Source: Ophiodon elongatus
Lineage: Eukaryota > Chordata > Actinopteri > Perciformes > Hexagrammidae
Assembly: GCA_016806645.1 (NCBI GenBank)
Contig: JACSYO010001822.1
Location: 1 to 64,000, forward strand
DNA: 64,000 nt
Reading direction: 5' to 3'
The position numbers and the translations under genes are program-made. The first letter of the stretch is position 1. Each line of letters begins with the position of its first letter. Below the pieces are notes generated by a model that searched no databases, was not told the DNA's origin, and was given only the letters and a program-made list of their open reading frames with translations. Positions 38,501 to 51,900 of this stretch are shown in pieces.

Positions 38501-41500
38501 GAGTGATGAAGGTGAGGATGAGTGATGGACGGTGGGGATGAGTGATGAAGGTGAGGATGAGTGATGGACGGTGAGGATGAGTGATGAAGGTGAGGATGAG
38601 TGATGGACGGTGAGGATGAGTGATGAAGGCGAGGATGAGTGATGAAGGCGAGGATGAGTGATGAAGGTGAGGATGAGTGATGGACGGTGAGGATGAGTGA
38701 TGAAGGTGAGGATGAGTGATGAAGGCGAGGATGAGTGATAAAGGCGAGGATGAGTGATGGATGGCGGGGATGAGTGATGAAGGCGAGGATGAGTGATGAA
38801 GGCGAGGATGAGTGATGGATGGCGGGGATGAGTGATGAAGGCGAGGATGAGTGATGGACGGTGGGGATGAGTGATGGACGGTGGGGATGAGTGATGGATG
38901 GCGAGGATGAATGATGAAGGCGAGGATGAGTGATGGATGGCGGGGATGAGTGATGGACGGTGGGGATGAGTGATGAAGGCGAGGATGAGTGATGAAGGCG
39001 AGGAAGAGTGATGGATAGCGGGGATGAGTGATGAAGGTGGGGATGAGTGATGAAGGTGGGGATGAGTGATGAAGGTGGGGATGAGTGTTTCAGCGGCTGA
39101 AGAGCAGAGGGAGGGGCGTAGCCGGGCGATGTGTGGATGTGTGGATAAATGCTGGTTTTCTTACCATATCAACCTCAGAGATGCTGTCCAAGCTCTCCAC
39201 CTGAACGTCCACTCCAACAGGGATGGCGGGCCCTGCCAAACAAAAGTATATCATGAGCAAATAAACGTGAAAGTTGACTGCAGGCGGTGGTGCCCAGCTG
39301 CTTTATGAGACAACTATTGAACAATTTCCTCCGCTCAGAGCTGAGTGTTTGAGACACCCAGTTTCCTTCTGCCATAACTTGACTGCAGCTGAAGCCGGTG
39401 GATAGTACCCTTATATATTGGATTAATATAGAATGTACTCAAATTTAAGGCAATTCTACCTGCTACTGAGTTGCACTTTTGTTTAGTCCATACTTCAAAT
39501 TCACCTGACTGACCCCTCTACAAATCTGCATTTTATCCTCCTAGTTTACTATTTTTATATAGTTTCCAGAGGATTATTCCACATGTCTTTGTTGACCCCC
39601 TAACCTTTGCTCCAGTGCCACCATCCAAACATTGACCAACATTTTGGTGGAGGGCAAAAACTACAACATTTACAGTGGCAATTCATGGTCACTGAGGATG
39701 CATCCTCATGTTTTCGCCAGCCCTCTGACCTTTCCTCTAGTCCTACCATCAGTCCAAAAATGACCATTCATACACAAGAAATGCCAAATTTAACACGTAG
39801 ATTTCCATCGAGTTTATTGTTCACGTTAATGCTCCCCGGAGGACGAACCCTTTCCATTTTGAGCATCTCCTGACCTTTCTTCTTAAATTAAGAGACAAAA
39901 ACAATCAAGTAGGGAGAAGACACAAAGTTACAAAAGGACCAAGCAAACAAAAAACAAACAATGTAACTTTAAGGTGAGCAGCCTACAATCCTTGGTGAAA
40001 AATCATTCACCACACCAAACTTTATCTTTTTTCAAAGCACACAGATTTGCAAAAAAAGTAAACAAACAGGACGAAGGCAAAACAAAATATTAAATGACAA
40101 ATAATTCTTAAAAATGAGATTTTGTGAGATTAGTAACATTTTATCAGATATTGAAGCCTGGCATTTTGAAAAGCTTGCGACTAGCTGCATTTTGAAGTAA
40201 AATAGCGACCATCTTCAAAGCGCCAGTGTCCCTTATTAATTTCCACCTGTATCCTTAACAGTTAGACAGCTTTTATTTACAATCAGTTTAGACCTATCCA
40301 TTTTTCTATTCAGTCTTTTTGAGGTTGGAGTCTATATACAAGTGAATTTCTTCCTGTGAAGTATTAATGTGAGTTTTTGGGACCCAAATACAGTAAATGG
40401 GATTTAACTTCTTTTTTTTGGTGACACCAATTATATTTCGTTTCTTGTGAACTCATGGCGACATTTGGCCCATTTTCTCAGTGTGATTCAACTTGTGTGG
40501 AATTCAGAAATTGGCAGCTGTCTGACTTAAGCAGTGTATAAAGCAGGGATCACAACACTTTACATAAATCCACAGGAAGTGGAACAAGTGACCCAAAAAC
40601 ATCTGAAATCTGTTAGAGTTATTTTAATGGAAAAGAGGAAATTCATGCATCAACTGTTCCCACGCCTTATTCTTAAAACCAACAGCTCTCAGCTTTTTAA
40701 AAGAAATATGTGTTACTGGTACATATGTGTCATGGTTATGCTTTACATTGGGTAAAGTTGAGTTTTTTTTTCATGATTGGTTAAATGAACCCACCTCATG
40801 CGACAGCATTCTATTGACTGTATCCCATTCTGCTTTATTGTTACTGGATTCTTGTAAATGTTTCACATCCCTTTTCTATCGCTGTCATGATCTCTGACCT
40901 CTACATAAGGAAAACAGCATTATGTGTGAGCCTCTCACATATCATCAGCAGCGTGGACACACTTCATACATTGAGCAAAAGTGAAGGGAAGATTTACAGG
41001 CGATTTGAACCACTTTGCATCACTTATCTATACAGTCTGTAATCCAAAGAGATTAGCAGAGACGCTAAATGCTAGATTACGGTCATCAAAGCTCTCCAGA
41101 CGAGGGGCCGGGGACAGATCTCTGTGCTCGGGATTATTCTCCACTTAATGGGACAATGCCATCAAGTGTGTAGCACTTCATATCAGGCATGAAGGTCTTC
41201 TGTTCTCATGGTGATCAATCAACGTTCAACTCAATATTAGATCAGTCATTCAGGTGCTAGGTTCAGCTAAGAGAGGGTCTGGAATTTTCTTGCAGTGTGT
41301 CTGATCTGAGATTCAAACTACACAAAATGTCCACTTAAAGGTCAACTGAACAACAAGTACAAAGTAGCATTTTGAACTCCACACCTTTCTTGGCCCAATA
41401 CATCAGTCCAGACGTCACTGCAGTTGCAGACTCATGGTTGGGGACAGTGGACCAGTTCTTTACCCTGAGAAGGCTGTAGGGGGGTGTCATGGGAGTTTGC

Positions 41501-44500
41501 ATGTATTTTGTGAACATGGAGAAGGCTTGCAGAGTTTTCTCAGCACAATGTCAAACACATTCTTCGTGGGTGTTGGCCTCTGCCAGGGTTGCCCCTTGTC
41601 AAAGATTCTGTTCATGATGTACATGGCGAGGAGTGAGTTGTTGCCCCCAAGTGAAGGCATCAGCAGTAATGTGGGCATTGTGCAAGACTACTGTGGTGAA
41701 GAAGCTGAGTCGGAAGGCAAAGCTTTGATTTACTTTGATCTTTCAACCTTTACCTGTCATGAGCTTTGAGTCGTGGCTGAAAGAATGAGATTGCTGATAC
41801 AGGCAGCCAAAATGAGTTCCCTCCATAGGGTGGCTGGGCTCAGCTTTACAGATTGGGTGAGGAGCTCAGACATCCAGTGGGAGCTTGGAGTAAAGACTGA
41901 GGTGGTCATAGGTGGTCATAGACCATGAAGTAGACCTAGAACACACTGGAGGGATAATATATCTCATGCAGCTTGGGAACACTTTAGGATCCCCAGGAGA
42001 AGCTGGAAAACGTTGCTGGGGAGAGGGATGTTTGGATTATCGTGCTCTGCCTGCTGCCACCGTGACTCGACCCCGGATAAGCAAAAGAAAATTAATGGAT
42101 AGTAATAGTAATAATAATTATCATGAAAAGATGAATAGTTTATTCATTTAATTACGAAGACATTTTGTTGGACTGAGGTTTGATAATGCACAGAGTGTGC
42201 ATAGGCTGACATTTTTTTTAATTTGTTTGTTTTATTTTACAAAGTCTTTTTGTCTTTCAACCTAATACAGTACGAGGATCCTCAGTTGAGGGTCTAATGT
42301 GAATATGACCTAAACAGTGTTCAGCAGCTCATGTAAAGTGAACAAGTCACTGAACATTCTCAACATATTTGTTATACTACAGACCTTGCATATATTCTGT
42401 ACAGTATAAGGTACCGATATCAATACCGTTAAGAATGTTCAGAAACATTCCAAATGTTTCAAATTAACAGGTAAAGAATTTCAATTAATATCCACGAATC
42501 CATCATTTGAGGTTTGAAACTGTTGTTTATCCTGCTATGTAACCTTTAAAAGAACAGAGGCTCCTCATCACCCAATAGACGCCACATTCTACATCATCTC
42601 AAAACTTAAAGGCAAATTTGGCAGTTTAAATTTAATTACAGGTGTTCCATCTACCATCTACTGTCTGTGGACATTACATTTCCAAATTTACCCACTGCAT
42701 GCTCTGTAATATCGATTTGATTAAAACGGCTGGCTGCCATTTACTACGTGACCTTTGTGGTTAATTTAACCGCTGTGTAAGAATCACTCAGGGGCATAAA
42801 TAACTAGGTGGTTACTTATGTTCTATACAAACATCATATTGTAGGAACAAAATCAGACTCATAAACCTAATACTGTGCACATATTTGTGCCATGCACCCC
42901 TTCATCTTGAGTAGTGAATCAGTTAAACAGAAGATATCATATTAAAGTTATAATCTACAACCACAAACTAAAAAAGTGAAAGTAAGGATATCAAGACAAT
43001 CTACAGGCTTGAATGGGTCAATCAAGGCATTTGTGATCATTAAAGTCTAGTTGTTGGCAATCCAGATGTATACACCTGAAAGTACGGATGCCAAAAAATG
43101 CTCACTTGCACTGCAGCCAATAGTTTCAATAAACGACAGCAAGCAAACAGCTGTTATTTCAGTGATGTATTGCAGGTGACCCACTCCTTTAAAGTGCTGT
43201 TCTTGGTTGAAAAACCTTCCCTTGTGACTTCTCCAGTCACATTCCCACTTCCCCAGACCCGTTCATTGCCATTCTCAACCTGTCCACCAGATGCCCTAAG
43301 GCAAGGGTCCACACCAGAAAGGCAGTCCACACAGGAAACTCATCCAAAGCAATCAGGCATGTACAGATTTTAGGATAAAAGGGTTGCAGATCCAGTCGAG
43401 GTTCTGGTAACGGGGTACAGGTTCACAAGAGACTGTACTGCAGGTGAGCGGGTGAATGAGCGTCAAGTGACTGGGCTTAGTGGTTAGCAGGGTCGTCCTT
43501 CAAATCAGAGGATCGGCAGTTCGATCCCTGGCACTGCTAGCCCATGTTGATGTGTCCTTGGGCAAGACACTTAACCCCAAATGTCTCCTGTAGCTGTGCC
43601 TACGGTGTGTGAATGTTAGCTACTCCTGATGGGCAGCTGGCACCTTAGCCCCTCCCATCAGTGGATGAATGGGTGAATGATGTCATGTAGTGTTGAAGTG
43701 CTTTGAGTGGTCGGAAGACTAGAAAAGCGCTGTACAAGTACAGTCAGAGGAGAGCACATGGCCTGGAGGAGGTGAGACAGCTGGAAACCAGGACAGAGAA
43801 CCAGTCTAGTCTAGTCAATACAAACTAACAACCAGACAGTCGTCAAACAGCCCTGCCACAACAGATCCACACTGACATACTATACAACTATGTAAAATGC
43901 TACAGGAATGCTAATAGTATTAATATTACAAACCTTCCAAAGGAAAGCTGTGATGCAGGTTACACGTTCTTAATGCACAACCAGCAGCTGGCGCTTATGT
44001 GTAAATTGCTTTACAAATTGTATGCAGGTATATGGTTGGCTGTACAATAAGTGTGAGTGAAAGCTGTATTGTGTAAAGAATTTGAATAAATATTAGCTCA
44101 TAAAATATTTGCAAATGAAAGTGAGATACTGAAACAAGAGTACAGAAATAACCAACTGGGATATCTGAGTGGCCTTCTCCTTCACAGAGAATCAGTAACC
44201 TGATAACGTTAGTCATACAGGATATGAATAACCAGATTTCTTGTGTTCCATATCTTATCCTGAATGAAACCAGCATTAGTCCTGACAGGAACTACTAATT
44301 AACATGTGTCGTTGGTTATATTACCAAGGCCAGAAGTTGAGTTGAATTAGGATTTTTAAATCTTAAATCGTTTGGCAATGAAAAGGTCAATCCAATGGCC
44401 TCGCACACCAGAATGGCAAGAAAGAGCCCCGAGACAAAGTCCCCTCAGGAGCAGAAGAGGGCACAGCGCTGCTGGCCAAATACCAGGCTGAATTTAGTTT

Positions 44501-45964
44501 GATTACCAACAGGTCACATCACAGTCTGCATCGCGTTGATATTAGTTCAGATTTAGGTACTGAGAGTAATTTTGATTACCCTGCAGTATCATGATATTAA
44601 TATGATTGTGAATTAAGACACCCCCCACCCTGCAGGCTGCAATGTCTTCTTCTATGTCTGTTTTAAAAGAGGGTTCCAATCCCTGAGCCTGCACACTGAG
44701 GGAGGCATTAGTTAAACCCTCTGTGCTTGTTTCCTGCTCTGCATTACAAACCAATAAAGCTACAGGGAATGAGAACTTCAAAAGACTGCTTTTTGCTGTG
44801 AGTGCCAAACCAACCAGTCTACCTCTAGTTGGATGGAGCTGAAATAATAAAAACTGAGGACAAAGTATTCAGTGAATTATCCAGAATAACAGGGACACAG
44901 TTCCTGAAAAAAAAGCTGTGAGCGGCACAGGATAAATTCTATTCACTTTTATTGTGAAGGCAGAAGCAATGAACATCTCAAAATCCTAAACAAAGAAAAC
45001 CAAATCTATCTGCAAGGAGACATACCACAGGAGGAAAAGGAAATAAACATTTATTTTAATATAATTTGTGAGTCAACCATTTTGTAACACAAGCACTTTT
45101 ATCTCGTTCCCGACAACTCTACATATGCACTCTACCCTCTACCACTCTACCCTCTACAACTCTACCCTCTACCACTCAACCCTTCTCGATACCGCAACTG
45201 CTGCACAACAATTTCTCTTGGGATAAATAAAGTTCCATCTCATCTTATCTTGCCAGATCTCATGAATTGCTTACAAGCTCTCTGGAGTTCTGTGCATTCC
45301 TGAGAGAGCTGTGTGAAGTGATGTGGATCCAGTCAGAGACTCAGATGTTCAGAGCCTGAAACTGTATTCCGACATGTATCCAACGAACATGACAGCAGAG
45401 ACAGCACTAGCAGCGGCCACTGAATCTGAGGCTTTGTTGCACCACTGACACCTCACTACAAGCCGACTGGGTGATGACAGTAATGCCAAATGTGGAGGGG
45501 CCTTTATATTTCAGCAGCACCTGGCTGTGTCCCCAGTCCATTTTTGTAAGTCCTGAGAGGACTTTGCTCGCTTCCTTGTCTCCACTCCACAGCAGTGTCC
45601 CTCTCTTTCAAACATTGTCCACGCTCGGTGACATCTCCACACTCAATAGCACAAAACCATGCTCGCACATGTCTTTGTCACCTTCACCATAGTGAGGAAC
45701 ACAACACTCCTGAACTGGAAAAGCACATGTCATCTCTTTATAAGTACACTGCTGCAGGAGTTGCCAGTGGGTTGAACAAGTTGAGTTGTTTGCTATGTGT
45801 TAGTACAAATTAAATGGCATTTACATGGGAGGAAACAACTGCAAATAACAAATGTACAGTTAGTTACTCAAAGTTCATTCAATGTATGTGTTAATATACA
45901 TAAATGTATTAAGTGGTTAAAAATTAAATGAACTAGATTTTATAAACTATTTTATTTTGGGTCG

Positions 45965-45995
<31 letters not shown>

Positions 45996-48900
45996 TGTTA
46001 TTCCCCAAATAAAATAAGATAATACAAGTTTTAATAAGTATATGATCAATGTGTCTAATTTTCATATGCAAATAGAATCATGATGGCCATGTACAAGACA
46101 TGGCTCAAAAACACAATTGCATTACAGCTATATAAGTCTATAACTAACGATTGTCAATGGAAAAGGAGATGACAATGTGATGGAAATTATCTTTTAAATG
46201 ATATAGCAACCTGTCAATCAAAAGGTAGCCCTAAAGAATAGCCTGCTAAATGGACCATCATTTACTAAATGAACATCATGCTGTATTGAAGAAGACGTGA
46301 AACTAGAGACTGAGACATAAACTCATGTTTACAATGTTTAATGAGGGAATAAATTAGAGTAATTTTCTCATAGACTTCTATACAACCAGAGGAGTTGTCC
46401 CCTGGTGGACATTAGAGAGAATGCAGCGTTAATGCGCTTCAGCATTTTCTGACGGGGAGGCTGCCACCTGGGAGAATCCTGCTTGCAAACAGGTTGCAAG
46501 TTGTCAAATTGAAAATGAAATGTCCATTTTACATTTAATTTCACTCTTGCGTTTACATACTTAGGCGTACACTGAACATTAACTGTCAATGCTATTTCCT
46601 GTTTTCAATATACACGATGTGCACACTGAGAATAGACACCAGGTTGTGCTGCATTCAAAATGCAGATGAGTAATCTACCACAGATCCAATGATGGGGGTG
46701 ACATTTTGGACTAAACTCTCAAAATACTGCCAGGGACAGTTATTAGAAAGAAGACAAAGAAATGTAGCAGAGGGTGGCAAAAACATTAAATGAAGAATTG
46801 AAGATGTCCTTTTCTTTAAATAACTGAACACAACCAGATCTACCCTGAGCCCCCTTCAAAGGGGGCTGCGTGGTATACTGGTTAAAAACTTTGGGGTTTA
46901 CTCACTCGGCTCTGAAAACCGAACACAGAATAAATTACAGCCTTTTTATTCTCCAGACCTCTGATTTTGAGAACAAAATATTAATTTTTATAGAGATTTC
47001 AGAGTAAAAAAAGTAAAGAACTAAATTATTCAATAAATCCTAATTTTCAGAGGATCTTTCTGACCTGTCTGTACTAAAAAACTCTTTTATTGTTTTCTGC
47101 TTCACTTTATTCAAAGTCACACTGTGCAGAGAGAGTGTTCACATATTGTACTATGATATGAAATGGTTTTAAACCTGCAACTGCATTATTCTAAAGTGAT
47201 GATCATCCTGAAAGTGCTTTTTTTTTGTAGGCGAACCTGAAATATTTTAATTTTTCTGTGTTCCATCTTCATTTACTTTTAACCAGTGACATATATACTG
47301 ATATTTACACATTACTTAAAAAATCTCACAGTTATTACCATTATAATAACACCAAAACTATTCAAATAGACCTTGTGGTTGCAGAATTGTACTCACTTTA
47401 GTATGGGCATGCTTTTTTCGTGCGGAAACCTCAAAAATAGGTCAGGGTATAATTAAAGGGACAGTGTGTAGCATTTCAGGGAACTATTAGCAGAAATGGA
47501 AAATAATGTTCCTAACTATTTTTCCATTTGTTTTATAATCACCTGAAACTAATAATCAATGTATTTTCATTTGCTTAGAATGAGTCCTTTATAACTATAT
47601 AGGGAGCAGGTCCTTCTGGTGCAGTTAGTCTGCATTAGTCTGCTTAGAGCGGTTGGGAGTGGAGGATGGACGGGTCAAACAATGTTTGACTTAGAGCTTA
47701 GAACTTCATAGTTTGAAGCATAGGGCCACTGACCAAGCGGCTGTATTTGGGAGGGAGAATGTCTTGGTATATGCTGACATGTCCATTTGGGATGGTTTGC
47801 TAAAAGTTGCCACAATAGCCAATATCATGCACTTTTCAACACTTTAGCCACTAAATGTTGTGCCATATTTGGTAAAGTTGCCATCCTTCCCAAAGCTGTG
47901 TCACATACTGGCACAACATTGACAACTGCCAACAGCACACTGCAAAAAATAACAATGTTTCATACCCTGTGTATTCTGTTATGTTGTTCAGTGATAGTTA
48001 CTGATAGTTTTAAGCTGAATTAGTTAATTATTTTATGAACTTATTTATTTGGCCACTTGCGGGCAGAAAAACATGTTCTAAATACTAAATGTGTGTCCTG
48101 TTAATTTGTTATGGTGAACGTGTTAGCAGACAGTTGCCTAGTTACAAACAACAGTGGGCTCTTTAGCGAATGCAGAGCAAACACATTATTTCTGCTACAA
48201 AGGACCTAAAGCTGTATTCAACTTTTTGTATTATCCTCCTCTTATGGCAGAACTCCACAACAATCTAAACTTTCCCACACATTTGATAAATTGTGGACTT
48301 AAACAGTTGGTATGTGTTGGCAATTCAACATACATCCAGCATTATTATTAATTCGGAGTCATGTTTCAAGTCAAGTCACCCTCCTTTTAGATCTTTTTTT
48401 TTCTCCACCAACTCCTGAGAAAATATCTGTGTCTTTAGCCGCTAAATACTCTACTATGTTCATCCAACATTCTCACTCCCAAACTGAAAATAAATCACCA
48501 TTGACTTTTGTTTCACACGAGAAACGAACAGCGGTCTCCTGAGTAAAAGTCCTGTGTTTGTTTGACCCATCCCACCTCCCGTCTCCCCTCTCGCCCGCTC
48601 TACTCTGACTTTCCCGCTCTTTATACTATGTCAGTTGCTTTCACCGTCTAATACTAACGGATGGGTTTACATTAGAGGTAGTTCAAAGCCTGGTGAGGCC
48701 AGCTCGTCTCTAACTGTGTGTGTGTCTGCTGTTTGCTGCTGAGCAGGTAGTGTGCAGTGGTTTTATGAGGGCTTTTTCATAGAACACAGCTGCCTGCTGA
48801 TTAAAAAGGTTCTGCAGAGCTAAGAGGAACTGCAGAATTCTCTGTGAATTTGCAGCCTAAAAGAAAAATCATAGCATTTTGTAAATCTGGGTGTTATTCT

Positions 48901-51900
48901 CATAGTTTCATCCAATTTTTACTTTTGCTCTGATAATATTTCACTCGCCACCTACTTTTTGAAAATGTGGCACACTGTGGCCAGAACATCAATCAAGTTT
49001 TCAAAAACTTAAATCTGGCAGAAATCATCTTTACCTAAATTACAATTCGCAGCAGTAAAGGAAGAAATCCATGGTGCACTGTGTGTTCAATACAATGCAT
49101 GGGAATACACAGTAAATTATGTTATCAAGACCAAATTGTCATCATGCACAAAAATATGAGAGTATCAAAGTACCTTCAGCAAGACTGGATGCACTTGTTG
49201 AGAGCCAATTTTGGGCCCTGTTTCATTTTCTGTCCGTTCTTCAGCTGGGACAAAGTGTCGTAGCGGGGTAACAGCTGCCTGATGGCGTAACAGATTGGTG
49301 CCTGTGCTAATATAAGCTGTAAGCAGGAGGAACCGCTGCCAGCTTAATCTGCTCATCTCTGCTGGAGTGGGGCCTGCTAGCTAGGCTAGGCTAACACTGC
49401 AGGCAAGCTTAAATGGACTGAGTGAAGCTAGCAGCTAAAGCTCAACTCCAGTCACCTCAAATCAAGCCGATGTCAACAGATGGTATCTGGGTGCTACCGA
49501 CCCGTCCATCAGTGAGCTCTGTTTAAAGCTTAAGCTACAAAAATAGGAAGCAAAAACTGTGTTTATTAGTGTGAGTTCATGTCCTGTCACAGATGACAAA
49601 CAGGGATACTATGGTGATCGGGGATAAAGCAGACGACACATTTCTGCTGTTGATGGCATTTAATAAGCTGAACGTCTTCTTGTGCCAATTAAATTATGCA
49701 CACATTTAAAAGTGACAGCATTTAACTTGGTTTGAATGATAAAGCAGCAGTGATCCTAATCAATAGAGCGTTACATTTTCCTTTAATGTACAGTAGCAAG
49801 CGTGATACAATCTGCAAATTGAATCTCGAAACTTGTGACATCAAACTGTGGCAGCAGCAGTTACAGCCCTGATGTTTGGCGGATATCATGCCATGTTATT
49901 TTTAGACTTGTGGGGGATGATTTTCATTCATGTCAATTACTTTATTTTCATATTTTTGAGTTGAGAGCCTCTAAACGGAATATAAAAATTGTTATGGCTT
50001 TATGTGCATTTCAGCGATGCGTAAATGCCTCTTGAACCTTTTCATCAAGACTAAATGATTAGAAACTGCTCAGAGGCAAAGCTGCCAGAATGAGGGTGCA
50101 GCAGGGAGTCTCCAAAGACACACAGCTCTGTTGAATTTCCCTGGATAAATATAGAGGAAAAAGGTATTTAACTTTGCTGTCCCGTTTTTTATCTTCTCAA
50201 GGTTAAGTTGGCTGCCAGTCGTTATCAAGATAAGAATCACCTAGCATATTCTAAGAAATCCTATTTAACTAGAAAGGAGCACTCAGTATGTCAGTGGTGT
50301 GTCTGCAACGACCCGTTCTGTATTGTGTGATTGAATGAACACAACCATGCTGTAAAGCGTCGTCAAACTGACGTCAGTCATTCAACTCAAAACTAAGCGC
50401 CTGTGTAACATTATTCAAGCAACGGGCTCGATATCGTTGTATAATACACTTCATACAGTCGTGCCAAAACACAAAATTAAAATCACCAAAGCTTTCTGCC
50501 GGCGAAGCAGCGGCTGAGTAGTTCCGTTAATTGTCAGCAGCTAGCGAAACCACCCTCATCCTCATAGCTGCAGCCGAGAGGTACTCAGCAGTGTGTGTAC
50601 TGGTAGTTCCGTTAGCTGTAAGCTGTTAGCCAAACGCTTCATCCAGAACAATAAAAGTGAGCCTCAGAGCTGCAGCCCAGAGGTACTCAGCAGTATGTGT
50701 ACTGGTAGTTCCGTTAGCTGTAAGCTGTTAGCCAAACGCTTCATCCAGAACAATGAAAGTGAGCCTCAGAGCTGCAGCCCAGAGGTACTCAGCAGTGTGT
50801 GTACTGGTAGTTCCGTTAGCTGTAAGCTGTTAGCCAAACGTTTCATCCAGAATAATAATAATAAAAGTGAATTGCAGAGCAGCGGCTGAGAGATTCGCAG
50901 CAATTTGTTTACTGGTAGTTCTGTCAGCTGTAAGCGGTCAGCCAGCCCACTTCGTCTCTGGCCGTAGCGGCTGGTGGTCGGCTGTGAGTGGTGAGTGAGG
51001 TATAAGCAGGCAGTCAATGGCAGTATAAAACGGGTAATAAAAGGTGTTCTGAAAAAGAGTCACCACCACCACAAAGGATTGTTGAGCATGCAAAGGAGCA
51101 TGCAGCCATAACTGGGCTCCCAAAATATGATGCAGTATGCTGCAGCAGAATGGCAGATTAGCCGAGGACAAACACAGAGCTGCAAACACACTGTGCTCAC
51201 GGTCACACGGACTCACAGACTCACAGTCACACAGTCACACACACGACCGAGCACATACCTCTCACCATAGCAGAGATAAAAGTCATCATTTCTAATTCTA
51301 TCTTTACGGCCCCGTGCCAACCAATATTATTCTGGCTGCTGCTTCCACCGCTGTGTATAATGGTAAAACGGTCACTGATATGCATATGTTGCACATGTTG
51401 GCTGTGTGCATACCTATCTTTGGTGTGAATATAATTAAATATGGTTATTTATTCATGCATTCTGATGAATAGCAAACTGTCCCTGAGTTTCTTTTTTTTA
51501 AGCAGCCTTTAACAAAGACCACTTGCACTTTGTTTGCTAACCTCTCTGCAACTCAACACAATCATTGGTTTCTTTCTTTGCTCATTCTGAAAAGTGTTCC
51601 TTCAGTTACTATGTCTGATTACACCACGGCTACTCCACTCGTTAACAGAGGAGTTACATTATGAAAAAATATTATTGGGCCAAGGTGAATAATATCGTTA
51701 TCATGATGTGTTCAAATGTAACCTTGTAAAATGTACATTCGTTTGTCTCTGTGAAGATGTGGGCACAACAGTCACCGACCTCCCGTTGCTGGGTCAGCCA
51801 GAGTTTTCCTGCTACCAGACATTAGCCAGGAGCAGATTGGGTGGTGGAGTATCCTTAGGTCCTAGCTGGATTAGTTTAGCTCCCATCCCGGCTCTCCACC

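Larger units (their letters stand above)
34016..39164 (-). other. gabrr2 intron 3
   Basis: Phase 0 intron with donor GTAAGA and acceptor CCACCAG. It contains a hAT relic (34,133-35,066), a hexanucleotide tract, a LINE 3' end and a 19-bp minisatellite. The 35,510-38,160 part is mostly unrecognised. An unassigned open frame at 37,237-37,572 has no domain I know. Confidence 0.7.

Noticed and set aside
50593..50889. 98-codon repetitive open frame as a small repeat protein
   Set aside because: It is open only because the 102-bp tandem unit is a multiple of three. There is no codon or homology evidence.
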